The notes under the pieces were generated by a model. That model saw only the letters and a program-made list of their open reading frames with translations. It made no database searches and was not told the origin of the DNA. A stretch of DNA of 64,000 nt, from contig NZ_AUDI01000015.1 in assembly GCF_000425385.1 (NCBI RefSeq), forward strand, positions 214,702 through 278,701. The letters run 5' to 3'. Made by a program: the position numbers and the translations under genes. The first letter of the stretch is position 1. Each line of letters starts with the position of its first letter. Source of the DNA: Pseudoduganella violaceinigra DSM 15887. Its GTDB lineage: Bacteria; Pseudomonadota; Gammaproteobacteria; Burkholderiales; Burkholderiaceae_D. Shown here piece by piece: positions 18,236 through 26,778 of the stretch.

Positions 18236-18829
18236 TCAGCCGAGCAAATCCTCCGCGTCCAGGATACGCTGGGCCAGCTCCCCCAGCTTCAGGTTCTTGT
18301 TCATGGCCATGCTACGCAATTTTTGGAATGCCTGCTCCTCGGTCAGTCCCTGGCGCGCCATGAAAATGCCCTTGGCGCGGTCGATCAGCTTGCGCTCGGC
18401 CAGCTTGAGGCGGGCGACTTCCAGTTCGTCCAGAAGCTTCTGTTCGCGCCTGAAGCGCGCCATGGCGACATTCAGCACGGGCTTGATGCGCTCCGGCTGC
18501 AAACCGGCCACCACATAGGCGGAAACCCCGGCCGCCATTGCGGCTTCCATGGAATCGGCCTTGTCGTCTTCTGTGAACATGACGATGGGGCGGCGTTCGT
18601 CGCGGGTGGCGATGACGATATGTTCGAGCACGTCACGCGCATCCGATTCGGCATCGACAATGATCATGTCGGGTTGCAGGCGAAGGATATGTTCCGCCAG
18701 GTGGAAGTCGGCCGCCAGCGAAGCCACCAGATCGTACCCGGCCTCCGCCAAACCGCTGCACAAGGCATGGGCACGCGCCTCACTTTCATGCGGCGGATGG
18801 ATCAAAACGATGCGTAGATTGCGGCTCAT
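18236..18829 (-). CDS. nasT: NasT/NasR-type antiterminator (receiver plus ANTAR)
   Basis: A 197-residue two-domain regulator. Residues 1-125 form a CheY-like receiver with an acidic residue at Asp59. Residues 127-197 are an ANTAR RNA-binding domain, including the helical core LAERKLIDRAKGIFMARQGLTEEQAFQ split by its typical turn, and LRSMAM. ANTAR proteins bind paired hexaloop hairpins in leader RNA and stop terminator formation. Its likely target is the leader between nasS and narK. It is the upstream gene of the nasT-nasS pair. Confidence 0.93.
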   Translation of the reverse strand: MSRNLRIVLIHPPHESEARAHALCSGLAEAGYDLVASLAADFHLAEHILRLQPDMIIVDAESDARDVLEHIVIATRDERRPIVMFTEDDKADSMEAAMAAGVSAYVVAGLQPERIKPVLNVAMARFRREQKLLDELEVARLKLAERKLIDRAKGIFMARQGLTEEQAFQKLRSMAMNKNLKLGELAQRILDAEDLLG

Positions 18830-18859
18830 GCCTCCCCTGCAGCAAGAACCGCGCCAGCT

Positions 18860-19414
18860 TCAGTCCACGGCAACCTGCATGAGGCTGTGCTGGTCCCAGA
18901 ACAATAGATCATCCGGCAGCCAGGAATGGCGATACAGGTGCTGTGGGCGCGTGGCGTGGGCATGCAGTTCCTGCAGCAGCTCCTTGCTTTCGGCATCGCT
19001 TGCCCCCACCACGCGCGTGGCTGCCGGGTCAGGCACCACGAGGGCACGGCGGCCCGTTTCCGGGTACAGGCGCACCAGCGGCAGCGCTCCGGCGGCGCCT
19101 TCCTGCAACACCCGCGCGCTATGGACGAGGCGCCGCAAGCCAAGAGTCAGCGTGTCGTACGCCATCTGCAGGTTGGAGAACAAGGCGGCTTCACCGTGCG
19201 GCGCCAGCGATTGCGCGGCCAGGCGATGGCCGGCATCGCGCTGCAAGCGCGGCGTGACCTGCTGGCCGCGGAAGACCAGCAAATGGTGATCGAGCAAGGC
19301 CGATTGCAGGCGGTCGGTATTGTTGTCGTCCCGGTCGTGCGCCAAGCTGAAGCCGATGACTTCCGCGCCGAGGGGCGCGTCGAGAATGCGGATGTCGAAA
19401 TGCGGCCAGTTCAT
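18860..19414 (-). pseudogene. decayed TauD/TfdA-like dioxygenase
   Basis: A 184-residue frame matching both ends of a TauD-type 2-oxoglutarate dioxygenase (usually 280-300 residues). The N-terminal part DHHLLVFRGQQVTP joins directly to sequence that normally follows the metal site (FSNLQMAYDTL, then HPETGRRAL-like and YRHSWLPDDLLFWDQ). The central block with the HxD iron ligands is missing, and the frame stops before the C-terminal His and Arg. All three iron ligands are therefore lost and activity is not expected. It lies 30 bases before nasT on the same strand and may share its promoter. Confidence 0.7.
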
Positions 19415-19499
19415 CCGAGCAGTCTAGGCGCCGCCACCCGCGTTGGAAACGAATTGTTTTTGATATTAATATGCGCTTTTCGCACAGCATAGGATCGGC

Positions 19500-20111
19500 A
19501 TGTACAACATCCCAAAGCTCCATCTCGCCCTGGCAGTCTTCGTCCTTGCCGCCCTGGCATGGTCCGGTATCGCGCCGTATGACCGCACCACCTGGTGGAT
19601 GGAAGTCGCTCCGGTGCTGATTGCCCTACCACTGATGGCGGCGACCTATCGCAGCTTTCGCCTGACGGACCTGCTGTATGTGCTGATCGCCATGCATTGC
19701 GTAATCCTGATGGTAGGCGGCGCGTATACCTATGCGCGCGTTCCACTTGGTTTCGACCTGCAGCACTGGTTCGGTCTATCGCGCAACCCTTACGACAAGA
19801 TCGGCCATTTTGCACAAGGATTTGTGCCGGCCATGGTGGCGCGCGAAGTCCTGCTGCGCAAGGGCTACCTCCCGCGCGGCAAGATGCTGGCCTTCATTGT
19901 GATTTGCATTGTGCTGGCGATCAGCGCGAGCTATGAGCTGATCGAATGGGGCGCCGCTGTGGCGATGGGCCAGGGGGCCGATGAATTCCTGGGGACCCAG
20001 GGTGACCCGTGGGATACCCAGTCGGACATGTTCATGGCCTTGATCGGCAGTGTGTGTGCCCTGCTATCGCTGACCGGCCTGCATGACCGGCAGTTGCATG
20101 CGCGCGGATAA
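19500..20111 (+). CDS. DUF2238 (YjdF-type) membrane protein
   Basis: A 203-residue integral membrane protein with about six hydrophobic segments. The central DKIGHFAQGFVPAMVARE and the later ASYELIEWGAA and GDPWDTQSDM segments are conserved in the DUF2238/YjdF family. These charged and polar residues between helices suggest an enzyme-like site, but no reaction is established to my knowledge. The gene is divergent from the decayed dioxygenase, with an 85-base AT-rich gap between them. Confidence 0.85.
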   Translation: MYNIPKLHLALAVFVLAALAWSGIAPYDRTTWWMEVAPVLIALPLMAATYRSFRLTDLLYVLIAMHCVILMVGGAYTYARVPLGFDLQHWFGLSRNPYDKIGHFAQGFVPAMVAREVLLRKGYLPRGKMLAFIVICIVLAISASYELIEWGAAVAMGQGADEFLGTQGDPWDTQSDMFMALIGSVCALLSLTGLHDRQLHARG

Positions 20112-20171
20112 CTAATACTCAAGTGAACAGGGGCCAGCCAACACTGCCCCCTGTGACAACCGTTCCGATGC

Positions 20172-20906
20172 TTACAAGTGGAATGGATCGGCCGCGCTAT
20201 AGCGGCATTCCTTCGGCAGGACTGACTGGCGAATCTCGCCATGCAGGCAGCGCCAGGAAATATTTCCATCCTTGTCGGCGCTTGGCGACAGGTAGAAGGC
20301 CTTGCCCTGGAGGCCGCCGCGGCCCATCGTGATCTCAAGCTGGGCGGTATCCTGGTTCAAAACGATATTGGCAATCGCTTCCGGAAACTGGTTCGACACG
20401 TCGGCAGCCGCCAGGTCGGCAGGCAGCGCGTGGTTTTCCTTGATGTAGTCGCCGACATTTGCCGCAACGCGTTGCGAGTACAGATACGCCTCATTGGTAC
20501 GTCCACGCCCCACATAGTCCGAATATGCAGGTATGGCGATAGCAGCTACGATACCAAGCCCCCCGAATCCCAGGACCAGACAGGCGGCCCAGATACTCCA
20601 GAGCCGCTGCACGCGGTTGAAGTGCTCAATGCTGTCCCAGCGCTTGTTTTGCCACGCCCATTCACGCCCCTTTACGCCGAGCACGATCGCCATGATGAAC
20701 CCCAGGTAGGGGAACAACGCCAGCAGCCCAATCCAGGTCCGATTGCCGATTGCCCAAATCCAGCTAAAGAAAAATGCTCCCCACGACCAGCCGGCCACCT
20801 CGGGCGGAGCTGGATAGAACTTGCCCATTCCCGATGTGTTTTCGCCATCTTCCACCTCATACGCCGCCAATGGCGCTGCGTAAAAGTTACCGGTCTCATT
20901 TCCCAT
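20172..20906 (-). CDS. multi-pass membrane domain fused to a pilin-like domain
   Basis: A 244-residue protein. Residues 1-38 are polar. Residues 39-80 contain two hydrophobic segments (WSWGAFFFSWIWAIGNRTW) in the style of DUF2628-like proteins. Residues 104-128 form a third helix, LVLGFGGLGIVAAIAIPAYS, that closely resembles the N-terminal helix of type IV pilins, followed by pilin-like DYVGRGRTNEAY. The C-terminus has two Cys in RCLHG and KECRY, as in pilin disulfide loops. No prepilin peptidase site is visible. Function is unknown; it is probably an inner-membrane-anchored pilin fold. Confidence 0.75.
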   Translation of the reverse strand: MGNETGNFYAAPLAAYEVEDGENTSGMGKFYPAPPEVAGWSWGAFFFSWIWAIGNRTWIGLLALFPYLGFIMAIVLGVKGREWAWQNKRWDSIEHFNRVQRLWSIWAACLVLGFGGLGIVAAIAIPAYSDYVGRGRTNEAYLYSQRVAANVGDYIKENHALPADLAAADVSNQFPEAIANIVLNQDTAQLEITMGRGGLQGKAFYLSPSADKDGNISWRCLHGEIRQSVLPKECRYSAADPFHL

Positions 20907-20970
20907 GATGTTCCTGCGCAGTTAAAAATAGATCGCCACAATAGCAACCAATTGCCGCAAAAACAATCAA

Positions 20971-21561
20971 TTAGAGGAAACGCTTGGCTTCCAGCAAGGC
21001 GTCGACAATGGCCTGGCGAGCCGCAGCTCGTGCTTCGCTGTCGGGTAGGCGCAGGGCGTATGCCGGGTGGTAGGTGGCGACTATCCAGCGGCCATTCCGT
21101 TCGACCGGCTGGTCCATGTAATCTTTCAATGCGGCGCTGCTGTTTTGCAGGACGGATTTCAAGGCCGTCGCGCCAAGGGCTACGACTACGACGGGCGCCA
21201 CGCTCTCCAGCTCGGCCTCGAGCCAGTAATGGCAAGCCGCGACCTCCTTCTGTGCAGGAGTCTTGTGCATGCGCCGCTTGCCGCGCAGCTCCCATTTGAA
21301 ATGCTTGACGGCGTTGGTGACGTAGACTTCGCGCCGATCGATACCGGCAGCTTCCAAGGCGTCGTCAAGCAGCGCGCCAGCTGGGCCGACGAAGGGTTTT
21401 CCGGCCAGATCTTCCTGGTCGCCGGGCTGCTCGCCCACCAGCATCAGCTTCACATGGCGCGCGCCTTGCCCGCCTACCGGCTGGGTGGCATTGCGCCACA
21501 AATCGCAGCGGCGGCACTCGTCCAGCGTGGCTGGGTGTTGCGCGTCCGGCTTTTCTTTCAT
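20971..21561 (-). CDS. UdgX-type uracil-DNA glycosylase family protein
   Basis: A 196-residue uracil-DNA glycosylase superfamily protein. GEQPGDQED at 43-51 and KRRMH at 95-99 are the UdgX signatures; in UdgX the His of the KRRIH loop forms a covalent link to uracil-containing DNA. Here Ile is replaced by Met and the His (99) is kept. TYHPAY at 163-168 is the second catalytic motif. Cys16, Cys19 and Cys110 are candidates for [4Fe-4S] binding; no fourth Cys is visible. Many relatives carry an extra N-terminal DUF4130 domain, absent here. Confidence 0.85.
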   Translation of the reverse strand: MKEKPDAQHPATLDECRRCDLWRNATQPVGGQGARHVKLMLVGEQPGDQEDLAGKPFVGPAGALLDDALEAAGIDRREVYVTNAVKHFKWELRGKRRMHKTPAQKEVAACHYWLEAELESVAPVVVVALGATALKSVLQNSSAALKDYMDQPVERNGRWIVATYHPAYALRLPDSEARAAARQAIVDALLEAKRFL

Positions 21562-21663
21562 CCGACCATTGTACGAAGCACCGGGCCAGGTGGCGCACGA
21601 TGTGCAGGATGACTCCCCGCGCCGCCGTGCTACATTGCGGGATTCTGCATTCCTGGAGCATTC

Positions 21664-22671
21664 ATGTTCAGCCTGAAGACGAGCGGAGAACTCCGCACAG
21701 CATTCTCGATTCCTTCATGGGTGGAAGAATCGGACACCATGCTTTTGCACGCTGGCGACCTTCATCTCGATGGCGACCTTGCACTGGACTGGAATGCCGG
21801 CTGGGACGATGGCGCCATCATCTCCCTACCAGCCGTAACAGCGACGGCAGGCGGTAAAAGTATCCGCGGTTTATGCATTGACGGAAGCTTGCACATCAGC
21901 GGCGCGCTGATCAACGCCGATGGCGATTCCGCCCCGCTGCTGCTGGTCTCCGGCGCATTACACGCGCGGCAGGCCAGTTGCGGCGGCGCCTACATCAGGG
22001 TGGGCGGCGACCTTGTGGTGGAAGAGGTGGTATATGCCCACTACAACCACGGTGAACTGATCGTCCATGGCGAGATCATTGCCCAGGCCTTGGTCAATGA
22101 CGACCATGCCGTTGACCAGCGTGGGAAGCAGGGCCGCAGCAAGCATCTCTACATCGACATGTCCCAATGCCGCGATGCCGATGACGACAAGCGCCTGCCC
22201 GCCCCGCTCAAGAAACTGCTGAAGAATACGCCCTTGTCCCTGGACGTAGTGCTGGAGGGCTTGCGGCAGGGGCGCAAGCTATCCACCTTGGAGACACCGC
22301 AGACAAAGGAAGAATGGCGCGACGTAGTGTGGCGCGATTTCACCCGCGTCGCCAAACTGCCGAAGGAACTACGCAACGAAGACATGTACCTGATGCTGCT
22401 CGCACCGGAGTGTCCCCTGCAACGCGCCGAAGTGCATGAACTGCTGGCTAAAATCCCGGCCAGGCAACTGACCGCGCCGGTGCGCCTGGCTGCATTCAAG
22501 CTGTCTCCAAAGAGCCTGCTGCAATTGCCGATGCAGTTCGACTTGCAGCGGGAATACGAGGACTGCTTCCTCGCGCTGGACAAGCCGCAGCTTTTGGCTG
22601 CGGAGATACCGTCGCAGTTCATGAGCCCGGCCATGAGCCGGCACTTGTCCGCGCGCGACGCCACCACCTGA
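21664..22671 (+). CDS. unknown protein with bactofilin-like beta-helical N-terminal half
   Basis: A 335-residue protein. Residues 25-145 contain short repeated strands such as HAGDLHLDGDLAL, LCIDGSLHISGAL, LVSGALHARQA and IRVGGDLVVEE, a pattern typical of polymer-forming bactofilin-like right-handed beta helices. The C-terminal half (150-335) is charged and helical with no motif I recognise. No signal peptide or membrane segment is visible. It stands alone on the plus strand facing a group of unknown minus-strand genes. A structural or immunity-like role is speculation. Confidence 0.7.
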   Translation: MFSLKTSGELRTAFSIPSWVEESDTMLLHAGDLHLDGDLALDWNAGWDDGAIISLPAVTATAGGKSIRGLCIDGSLHISGALINADGDSAPLLLVSGALHARQASCGGAYIRVGGDLVVEEVVYAHYNHGELIVHGEIIAQALVNDDHAVDQRGKQGRSKHLYIDMSQCRDADDDKRLPAPLKKLLKNTPLSLDVVLEGLRQGRKLSTLETPQTKEEWRDVVWRDFTRVAKLPKELRNEDMYLMLLAPECPLQRAEVHELLAKIPARQLTAPVRLAAFKLSPKSLLQLPMQFDLQREYEDCFLALDKPQLLAAEIPSQFMSPAMSRHLSARDATT

Positions 22672-22691
22672 CCGGCGCGGCATCAAGCCAG

Positions 22692-23009
22692 CTAATTTTC
22701 CTTCACCAGATTTTTCCAGACGCCCGGGTCGGCCAGGTCGCCGCCCGGACCGGCTTGCGCAAAGCGCCATCTCCAGCGCTGCAGCCCGGCGAGAACCTGT
22801 TGCAAACCATCGGTCGACGCTACCGACAGTCCTTCCAGGTGCACATCAAGCATACGGCTGAAATGCGCATATTTTTCAAGCCCCAGCTGCGACCAGTAGA
22901 AGGGCACTTCCTCGGCCTGACGCACGAGCAGCGGAGTATGCTGACAGATTGACCGATCATCTACATCATTCGAAATATGGCGCCACCATTCTTCGCCATG
23001 CGCTGCCAT
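22692..23009 (-). CDS. short TIGR02270-like fragment
   Basis: About 105 residues. The stretch ICQHTPLLVRQAEEVPFYW, then LEKYAHFSRMLDVHLEGL, resembles the N-terminus of TIGR02270 proteins (H..EE..F.W, then D.HL.GL), which are normally around 400 residues. Here the frame stops soon after, so it may be a truncated remnant or a small relative. The start is uncertain: ATGs at 23009 or 23024 both lie inside the preceding gene and lack a clear ribosome site. Confidence 0.5.
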   Translation of the reverse strand: MAAHGEEWWRHISNDVDDRSICQHTPLLVRQAEEVPFYWSQLGLEKYAHFSRMLDVHLEGLSVASTDGLQQVLAGLQRWRWRFAQAGPGGDLADPGVWKNLVKEN

Positions 23010-23871
23010 CGAAAGCCATGACATATTCGAGGCTTGCAATGGCAAGCAGCCCGTCGTGGGCATCCATATGCCCAGACATCGGCACGCGCTCGCCCTGGTG
23101 CGTCACAGGTTCCAGCTCGTTGCCGTTCCAGGTGCAGAATTGGTAGTCGGAGGCCAACCAGAGCCGATCCTGGAACCGTAGCACATCGTTCCACATGATG
23201 CTTGAGCCACCCTGATAGATGCGCGTCCAGGTCGATTTCCGCCCCACCCACAGGCTGCCGCCCTCGCCCGAGATGTACACGTTGCCGTCGCCCGCGCAGG
23301 TAACGGTGGCCAGCTGTACGTGGCTTGGGAAGCCCATTTGCCTCCACGATACGCCATCGAACTGCCAGACATCGCCATGGCCGCCGACCGCATACATGTC
23401 CGACTCGGAAAATGCGTCGATGTCGCAGAAGCCCTGCTTGTTGGTGGACTCCACTTTGGGCAAACCGCTTTGCATCGCCTGCCATTGGCCGACGCCCGTA
23501 CGCTTGTAGATGGAGCGGCCGGCGCCGACGGCGTAGGTAAAGCCATTGATGCACTTCAGCTTCTCGGGGTGCGGCCATTTGCCGGGGGCGATATGCTCCA
23601 TCGGCCCGTTGCCGCCGCCAAGCGGCCAGGCATCGCCGTCCATGTTCTTTGCCGCCACCAGGCCGCCCGGGCGAGGAAAGGGCGCGCGCGACACGCCCAC
23701 CACCGGCAACGCCATGCCCGTCAACAGCTGCTCGCCGACATGCTGGCGAACGCCGTCGACCACGCGCGACGTTTCATCCAGATAGATCGCAACCAGCCTG
23801 GTAGGCCATGTCTCGCGGTCGATGAATACGTTTGTGATTAATGCTGCAGGCAACATCCCTCCCGCCCTCAT
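22966..23871 (-). CDS. unknown propeller-like protein
   Basis: A 301-residue protein without a signal peptide. From residue 95 on, it shows repeating blade-like units with W/G patterns, such as SIYKRTGVGQWQAM, DVWQFDGVSWRQM, SLWVGRKSTWTRI, QFCTWNGNELEPV and YVMAFDGSAWRRM, suggesting a five- or six-bladed beta-propeller. The start ATG overlaps the monooxygenase stop as ATGA. Its 3' end overlaps the next short gene by about 44 bases. I do not recognise a family function; similar propeller proteins occur beside secretion-effector genes. Confidence 0.65.
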   Translation of the reverse strand: MRAGGMLPAALITNVFIDRETWPTRLVAIYLDETSRVVDGVRQHVGEQLLTGMALPVVGVSRAPFPRPGGLVAAKNMDGDAWPLGGGNGPMEHIAPGKWPHPEKLKCINGFTYAVGAGRSIYKRTGVGQWQAMQSGLPKVESTNKQGFCDIDAFSESDMYAVGGHGDVWQFDGVSWRQMGFPSHVQLATVTCAGDGNVYISGEGGSLWVGRKSTWTRIYQGGSSIMWNDVLRFQDRLWLASDYQFCTWNGNELEPVTHQGERVPMSGHMDAHDGLLAIASLEYVMAFDGSAWRRMVAPYFE

Positions 23872-25322
23872 GCCGCGCGCCGCGCGATGTAACTGCCAAT
23901 ATCAAAACGCCTGGTGAGATGGCGGTAATGGAAGGTGAAGCCCGGCCAGATCACCAGGTTGCGGCCGCGTGAGTCGAGGTACCAGCTGTTGCAGCCGGTG
24001 TGCCATACCGTACGTTTGAGTTTGCGCTGCAACTCCTGGTTGTAGGCCGCCTGCACCTGCGGCCGCACCTCGAGCGAATGCAGGCCGCCGCGCAGCACGC
24101 GACGCACACCGTCCACCGCGTATCGCACGCCGGATTCGATCATATAGATCATGGAATTGTGGCCCAACAGGGTGTTCGGTCCGGTAATCATGAAAAAGTT
24201 GGGAAAGCCTGCCACAGTGGCGCCCTTGTAGGCGCCGGCCCCCTCCTCCAGCGCTTGCGCAAAGCTGCAGCCGCCGCGCCCGCGCAGCTCGATCGGGCCG
24301 TAGGCATGTTCGACATCGAAACCGGTGGCGTAAATGATCACATCAACAGGACGCTCCTCGCCGCTGCCGGTGACGATACCGTGTTCGCATATTTCGCGGA
24401 TGCCGTCCTTCAGTACCGCCACATTCGGCTGCGCCAGCGCAGGGTAGTAGTCATTCGTCAGCAGCACGCGCTTGCATCCCAGGGTGTAGTTGGGCGTCAG
24501 CTTGTCCCTTAGCTGCGGGTCGGCGACCTGCCGCTTCAAATGGCGCAGCGCCTGCCATTCCATGAACTTCGCGAGCATCGGCAGGAAAATGAACATCACC
24601 ACGCGCGATTCGAACTGCACATAGTGCTTGGCCCGGAACAGGAGCTGCAAGGGGCGTACGCGTTGCAGCAGCCATTGCTCGATACGCGTCACGGCACGGT
24701 CCGGACGCGGCAGCACCCAATGCGCGGTGCGCTGGTAATGATCCAATTGCCGTACCAGCGGCTGGATCTCGGGGACGAACTGCACGGCGCTGGCGCCGCT
24801 GCCAACCACCGCCACGCGCTTGCCGCGCAGGTCAATGCTGTGGTCCCATTGCGCGGAGTGGAAGCTCTGGCCACGGAATCGCTCGGCACCTGCAAATTGC
24901 GGCGTACTGGGGCGGCCCAGCAGGCCGATGGCGAAGATCACCGTGCGCGCCGTCATTTCCCCCTTGCTGGTGGAGATGCGCCAGCGGCCGGCGGCCTCGT
25001 CGAACTGCGCTGAGCGCAGCGCTGTTCCAAGCCGCAGGTGCGGCTCAAGGCCGTAGTCGCGCACCACGCCCAGCGTATATTCAAGCAGCTCGTCCTGGCG
25101 TGGGAACAGGCGGCTCCAGCGCGCGTTCTGCGCAAAGGAAAATGAGTACAGGTGGCTGGGGATGTCGCATGCGGCACCGGGATAGGTGTTGACGCGCCAG
25201 GTGCCGCCGAACACTTCATCCTTTTCCAGAATGACGAAATTGTCGATACCGGCTTCCTTCAGCTTGATTGCGCTGCATAGGCCGCCGAAGCCGCTGCCCA
25301 CGATCACCACATCGTATTCCAT
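23868..25322 (-). CDS. flavin-containing monooxygenase, Baeyer-Villiger type
   Basis: A 484-residue flavoprotein. The N-terminal FAD site is GSGFGGLCSAIKL. The type I Baeyer-Villiger fingerprint FxGxxxHxxxW(D/P) is fully present as FRGQSFHSAQWD near residue 149. The NADPH site is VVGSGASAVQF. It should insert an oxygen into ketones to give esters, using NADPH and O2, or oxidise heteroatoms. It diverges from an alpha/beta hydrolase 66 bases away, which could cleave the ester. The natural substrate is unknown. The downstream propeller gene is translationally coupled. Confidence 0.87.
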   Translation of the reverse strand: MEYDVVIVGSGFGGLCSAIKLKEAGIDNFVILEKDEVFGGTWRVNTYPGAACDIPSHLYSFSFAQNARWSRLFPRQDELLEYTLGVVRDYGLEPHLRLGTALRSAQFDEAAGRWRISTSKGEMTARTVIFAIGLLGRPSTPQFAGAERFRGQSFHSAQWDHSIDLRGKRVAVVGSGASAVQFVPEIQPLVRQLDHYQRTAHWVLPRPDRAVTRIEQWLLQRVRPLQLLFRAKHYVQFESRVVMFIFLPMLAKFMEWQALRHLKRQVADPQLRDKLTPNYTLGCKRVLLTNDYYPALAQPNVAVLKDGIREICEHGIVTGSGEERPVDVIIYATGFDVEHAYGPIELRGRGGCSFAQALEEGAGAYKGATVAGFPNFFMITGPNTLLGHNSMIYMIESGVRYAVDGVRRVLRGGLHSLEVRPQVQAAYNQELQRKLKRTVWHTGCNSWYLDSRGRNLVIWPGFTFHYRHLTRRFDIGSYIARRAA

Positions 25323-25388
25323 CGCCGCCCCCTGAATGTTCTGGCAGACTATAATTTTGCATTAATAACAAGTCAATACGGAGGCGGG

Positions 25389-26297
25389 ATGTTCTTCTTG
25401 TATGCATTGGGTGGCGCGGTGCTGGCCCTGGCGGCGGCAGACCGGCTACTGCCAGCGCCACTGGCGCGCGCGGCATTGGCACTGGAGCGCAAGCGTTCCG
25501 GCCTGGTGGCAAAGCAGGGATCATTACCGTATCTCGAAGGCGGCTGCGGCAGCGAAGTACTGCTGCTGGTGCATGGATTCGCCGGCGACAAGGACAACTT
25601 CACCCGCATCGCGCGGTTGCTGGTTCCACACTACCGGGTGATCATTCCTGACTTGCCCGGCTTTGGCGACGCGCGGCGCGATCCCAATGCAAAGCACGAC
25701 ATGGCGACCCAGGTCGAGAACCTGCGTACCTTCATGGCCGAACTGGGCGTGCAGCGCTTCCACATGGGTGGCAATTCGATGGGGGGATTCATTTCCGCGG
25801 AATATGCCTCACGCCATCCCGAACAGGTGAAGAGCCTGTGGCTGCTCGCTCCCGCAGGCACAGAGGAAACGCTTGATTCACCGGCCTTCCGGCAATACCT
25901 GGCCGGCAATGGCATGCCCCTCCTGGTGCCGGAGCCAGGCGCGTTCGATACGATGATGGCCGCCTGCATGGCAAAAGCGCCCTACTTCCCTTATAGCCTG
26001 AAACACGTGCTGGCGCGGCGCGCCGTGGCGGATTACACGCTGCACTGTGCGCTCATGAAAGAGCTGCATGCATCGCCGCACCTGCGCGGCCCGATCGATA
26101 CGCCGGCCCTGATCGTGTGGGGTACGGAAGACCGCATCCTCAGTCCGAAAGGCGCGCCTGCGACCAAGGCGCTGTTGCCGAATGCGCGCTTGATCATGAT
26201 GGAAGGTATCGGCCATTTGCCGATGCTGGAGTCGACGCGCCGAGCGGCGCGCGACTTTCTCGAGTTTCAACAGTCCATTGGTTCAGACGTATCCTGA
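25389..26297 (+). CDS. alpha/beta hydrolase (esterase/lipase-like)
   Basis: A 302-residue hydrolase with a hydrophobic N-terminal segment of about 20 residues that may anchor it to the membrane. Motifs are the oxyanion HGFAGDKDN, nucleophile Ser in GNSMGG, Asp in WGTEDRILS and His in GIGHLPMLE, a complete catalytic triad. GGAGG before the ATG sets the start. Divergence from the Baeyer-Villiger-type monooxygenase suggests the two degrade ketones via esters; this is inference. Confidence 0.85.
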   Translation: MFFLYALGGAVLALAAADRLLPAPLARAALALERKRSGLVAKQGSLPYLEGGCGSEVLLLVHGFAGDKDNFTRIARLLVPHYRVIIPDLPGFGDARRDPNAKHDMATQVENLRTFMAELGVQRFHMGGNSMGGFISAEYASRHPEQVKSLWLLAPAGTEETLDSPAFRQYLAGNGMPLLVPEPGAFDTMMAACMAKAPYFPYSLKHVLARRAVADYTLHCALMKELHASPHLRGPIDTPALIVWGTEDRILSPKGAPATKALLPNARLIMMEGIGHLPMLESTRRAARDFLEFQQSIGSDVS

Positions 26298-26411
26298 CCG
26301 GTACGGCGGTGCATATTTTGAATTGCACTGTTGCACGCTCCAAACTACGAGAAAGGGCCTTCCCTTCCGAGGCGGTTTGAGGCTTCGGCAATAGGCTGTG
26401 GAGCAGGCCAT

Positions 26412-26687
26412 CTACTCATTCAAGCTTGAACGCGCACGGGCGCGCGTCCGGGCAACTTCTGACCAGCCTGCTTGATCGAGTTCCAGTTCTGGGAAAGCTC
26501 GAATTGCCGGAAAGATGATCTTTTCGCAGATCTCGCCCATTGCATCGCCAGTCGCGTGTTTTAGCTCCGCAGCTCGCTCTTGAGGCAAGTCAACGAGTGC
26601 CAGCTCCACGGCAGCATTCAACGCAGCCATTGCGTCGATGGCACCATCCCTCATGATTCGAGCGGTTTCAATTGTTTGCGTCTTCAT
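26412..26687 (-). CDS. small unknown protein
   Basis: A 91-residue helical protein of alternating charge and alanine (MKTQTIETARIMRDGAIDAM). I recognise no motif, signal peptide or membrane segment. The ATG at 26687 is preferred over a TTG two codons earlier. Base use (for example TTCCAG and TTTTCG choices) appears less GC-rich than its neighbours, so it may be an acquired or degenerate gene. Confidence 0.5.
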   Translation of the reverse strand: MKTQTIETARIMRDGAIDAMAALNAAVELALVDLPQERAAELKHATGDAMGEICEKIIFPAIRAFPELELDQAGWSEVARTRARARSSLNE

Positions 26688-26778
26688 TTCCAAAACAAGC
26701 TTCCATGATTAGTGTGAGCGGTAGCTCAAGTCTTTAGTACGCACGACAAGGCTATCCTCTTGTTCGCCGCTTGATGTT

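Noticed and set aside
20127..20154. 7-bp inverted repeat ACAGGGG/CCCCTGT between the YjdF-type gene and the pilin-like gene as a terminator
   Set aside because: The stem is perfect but the loop is 14 bases and no T-run follows on either strand.
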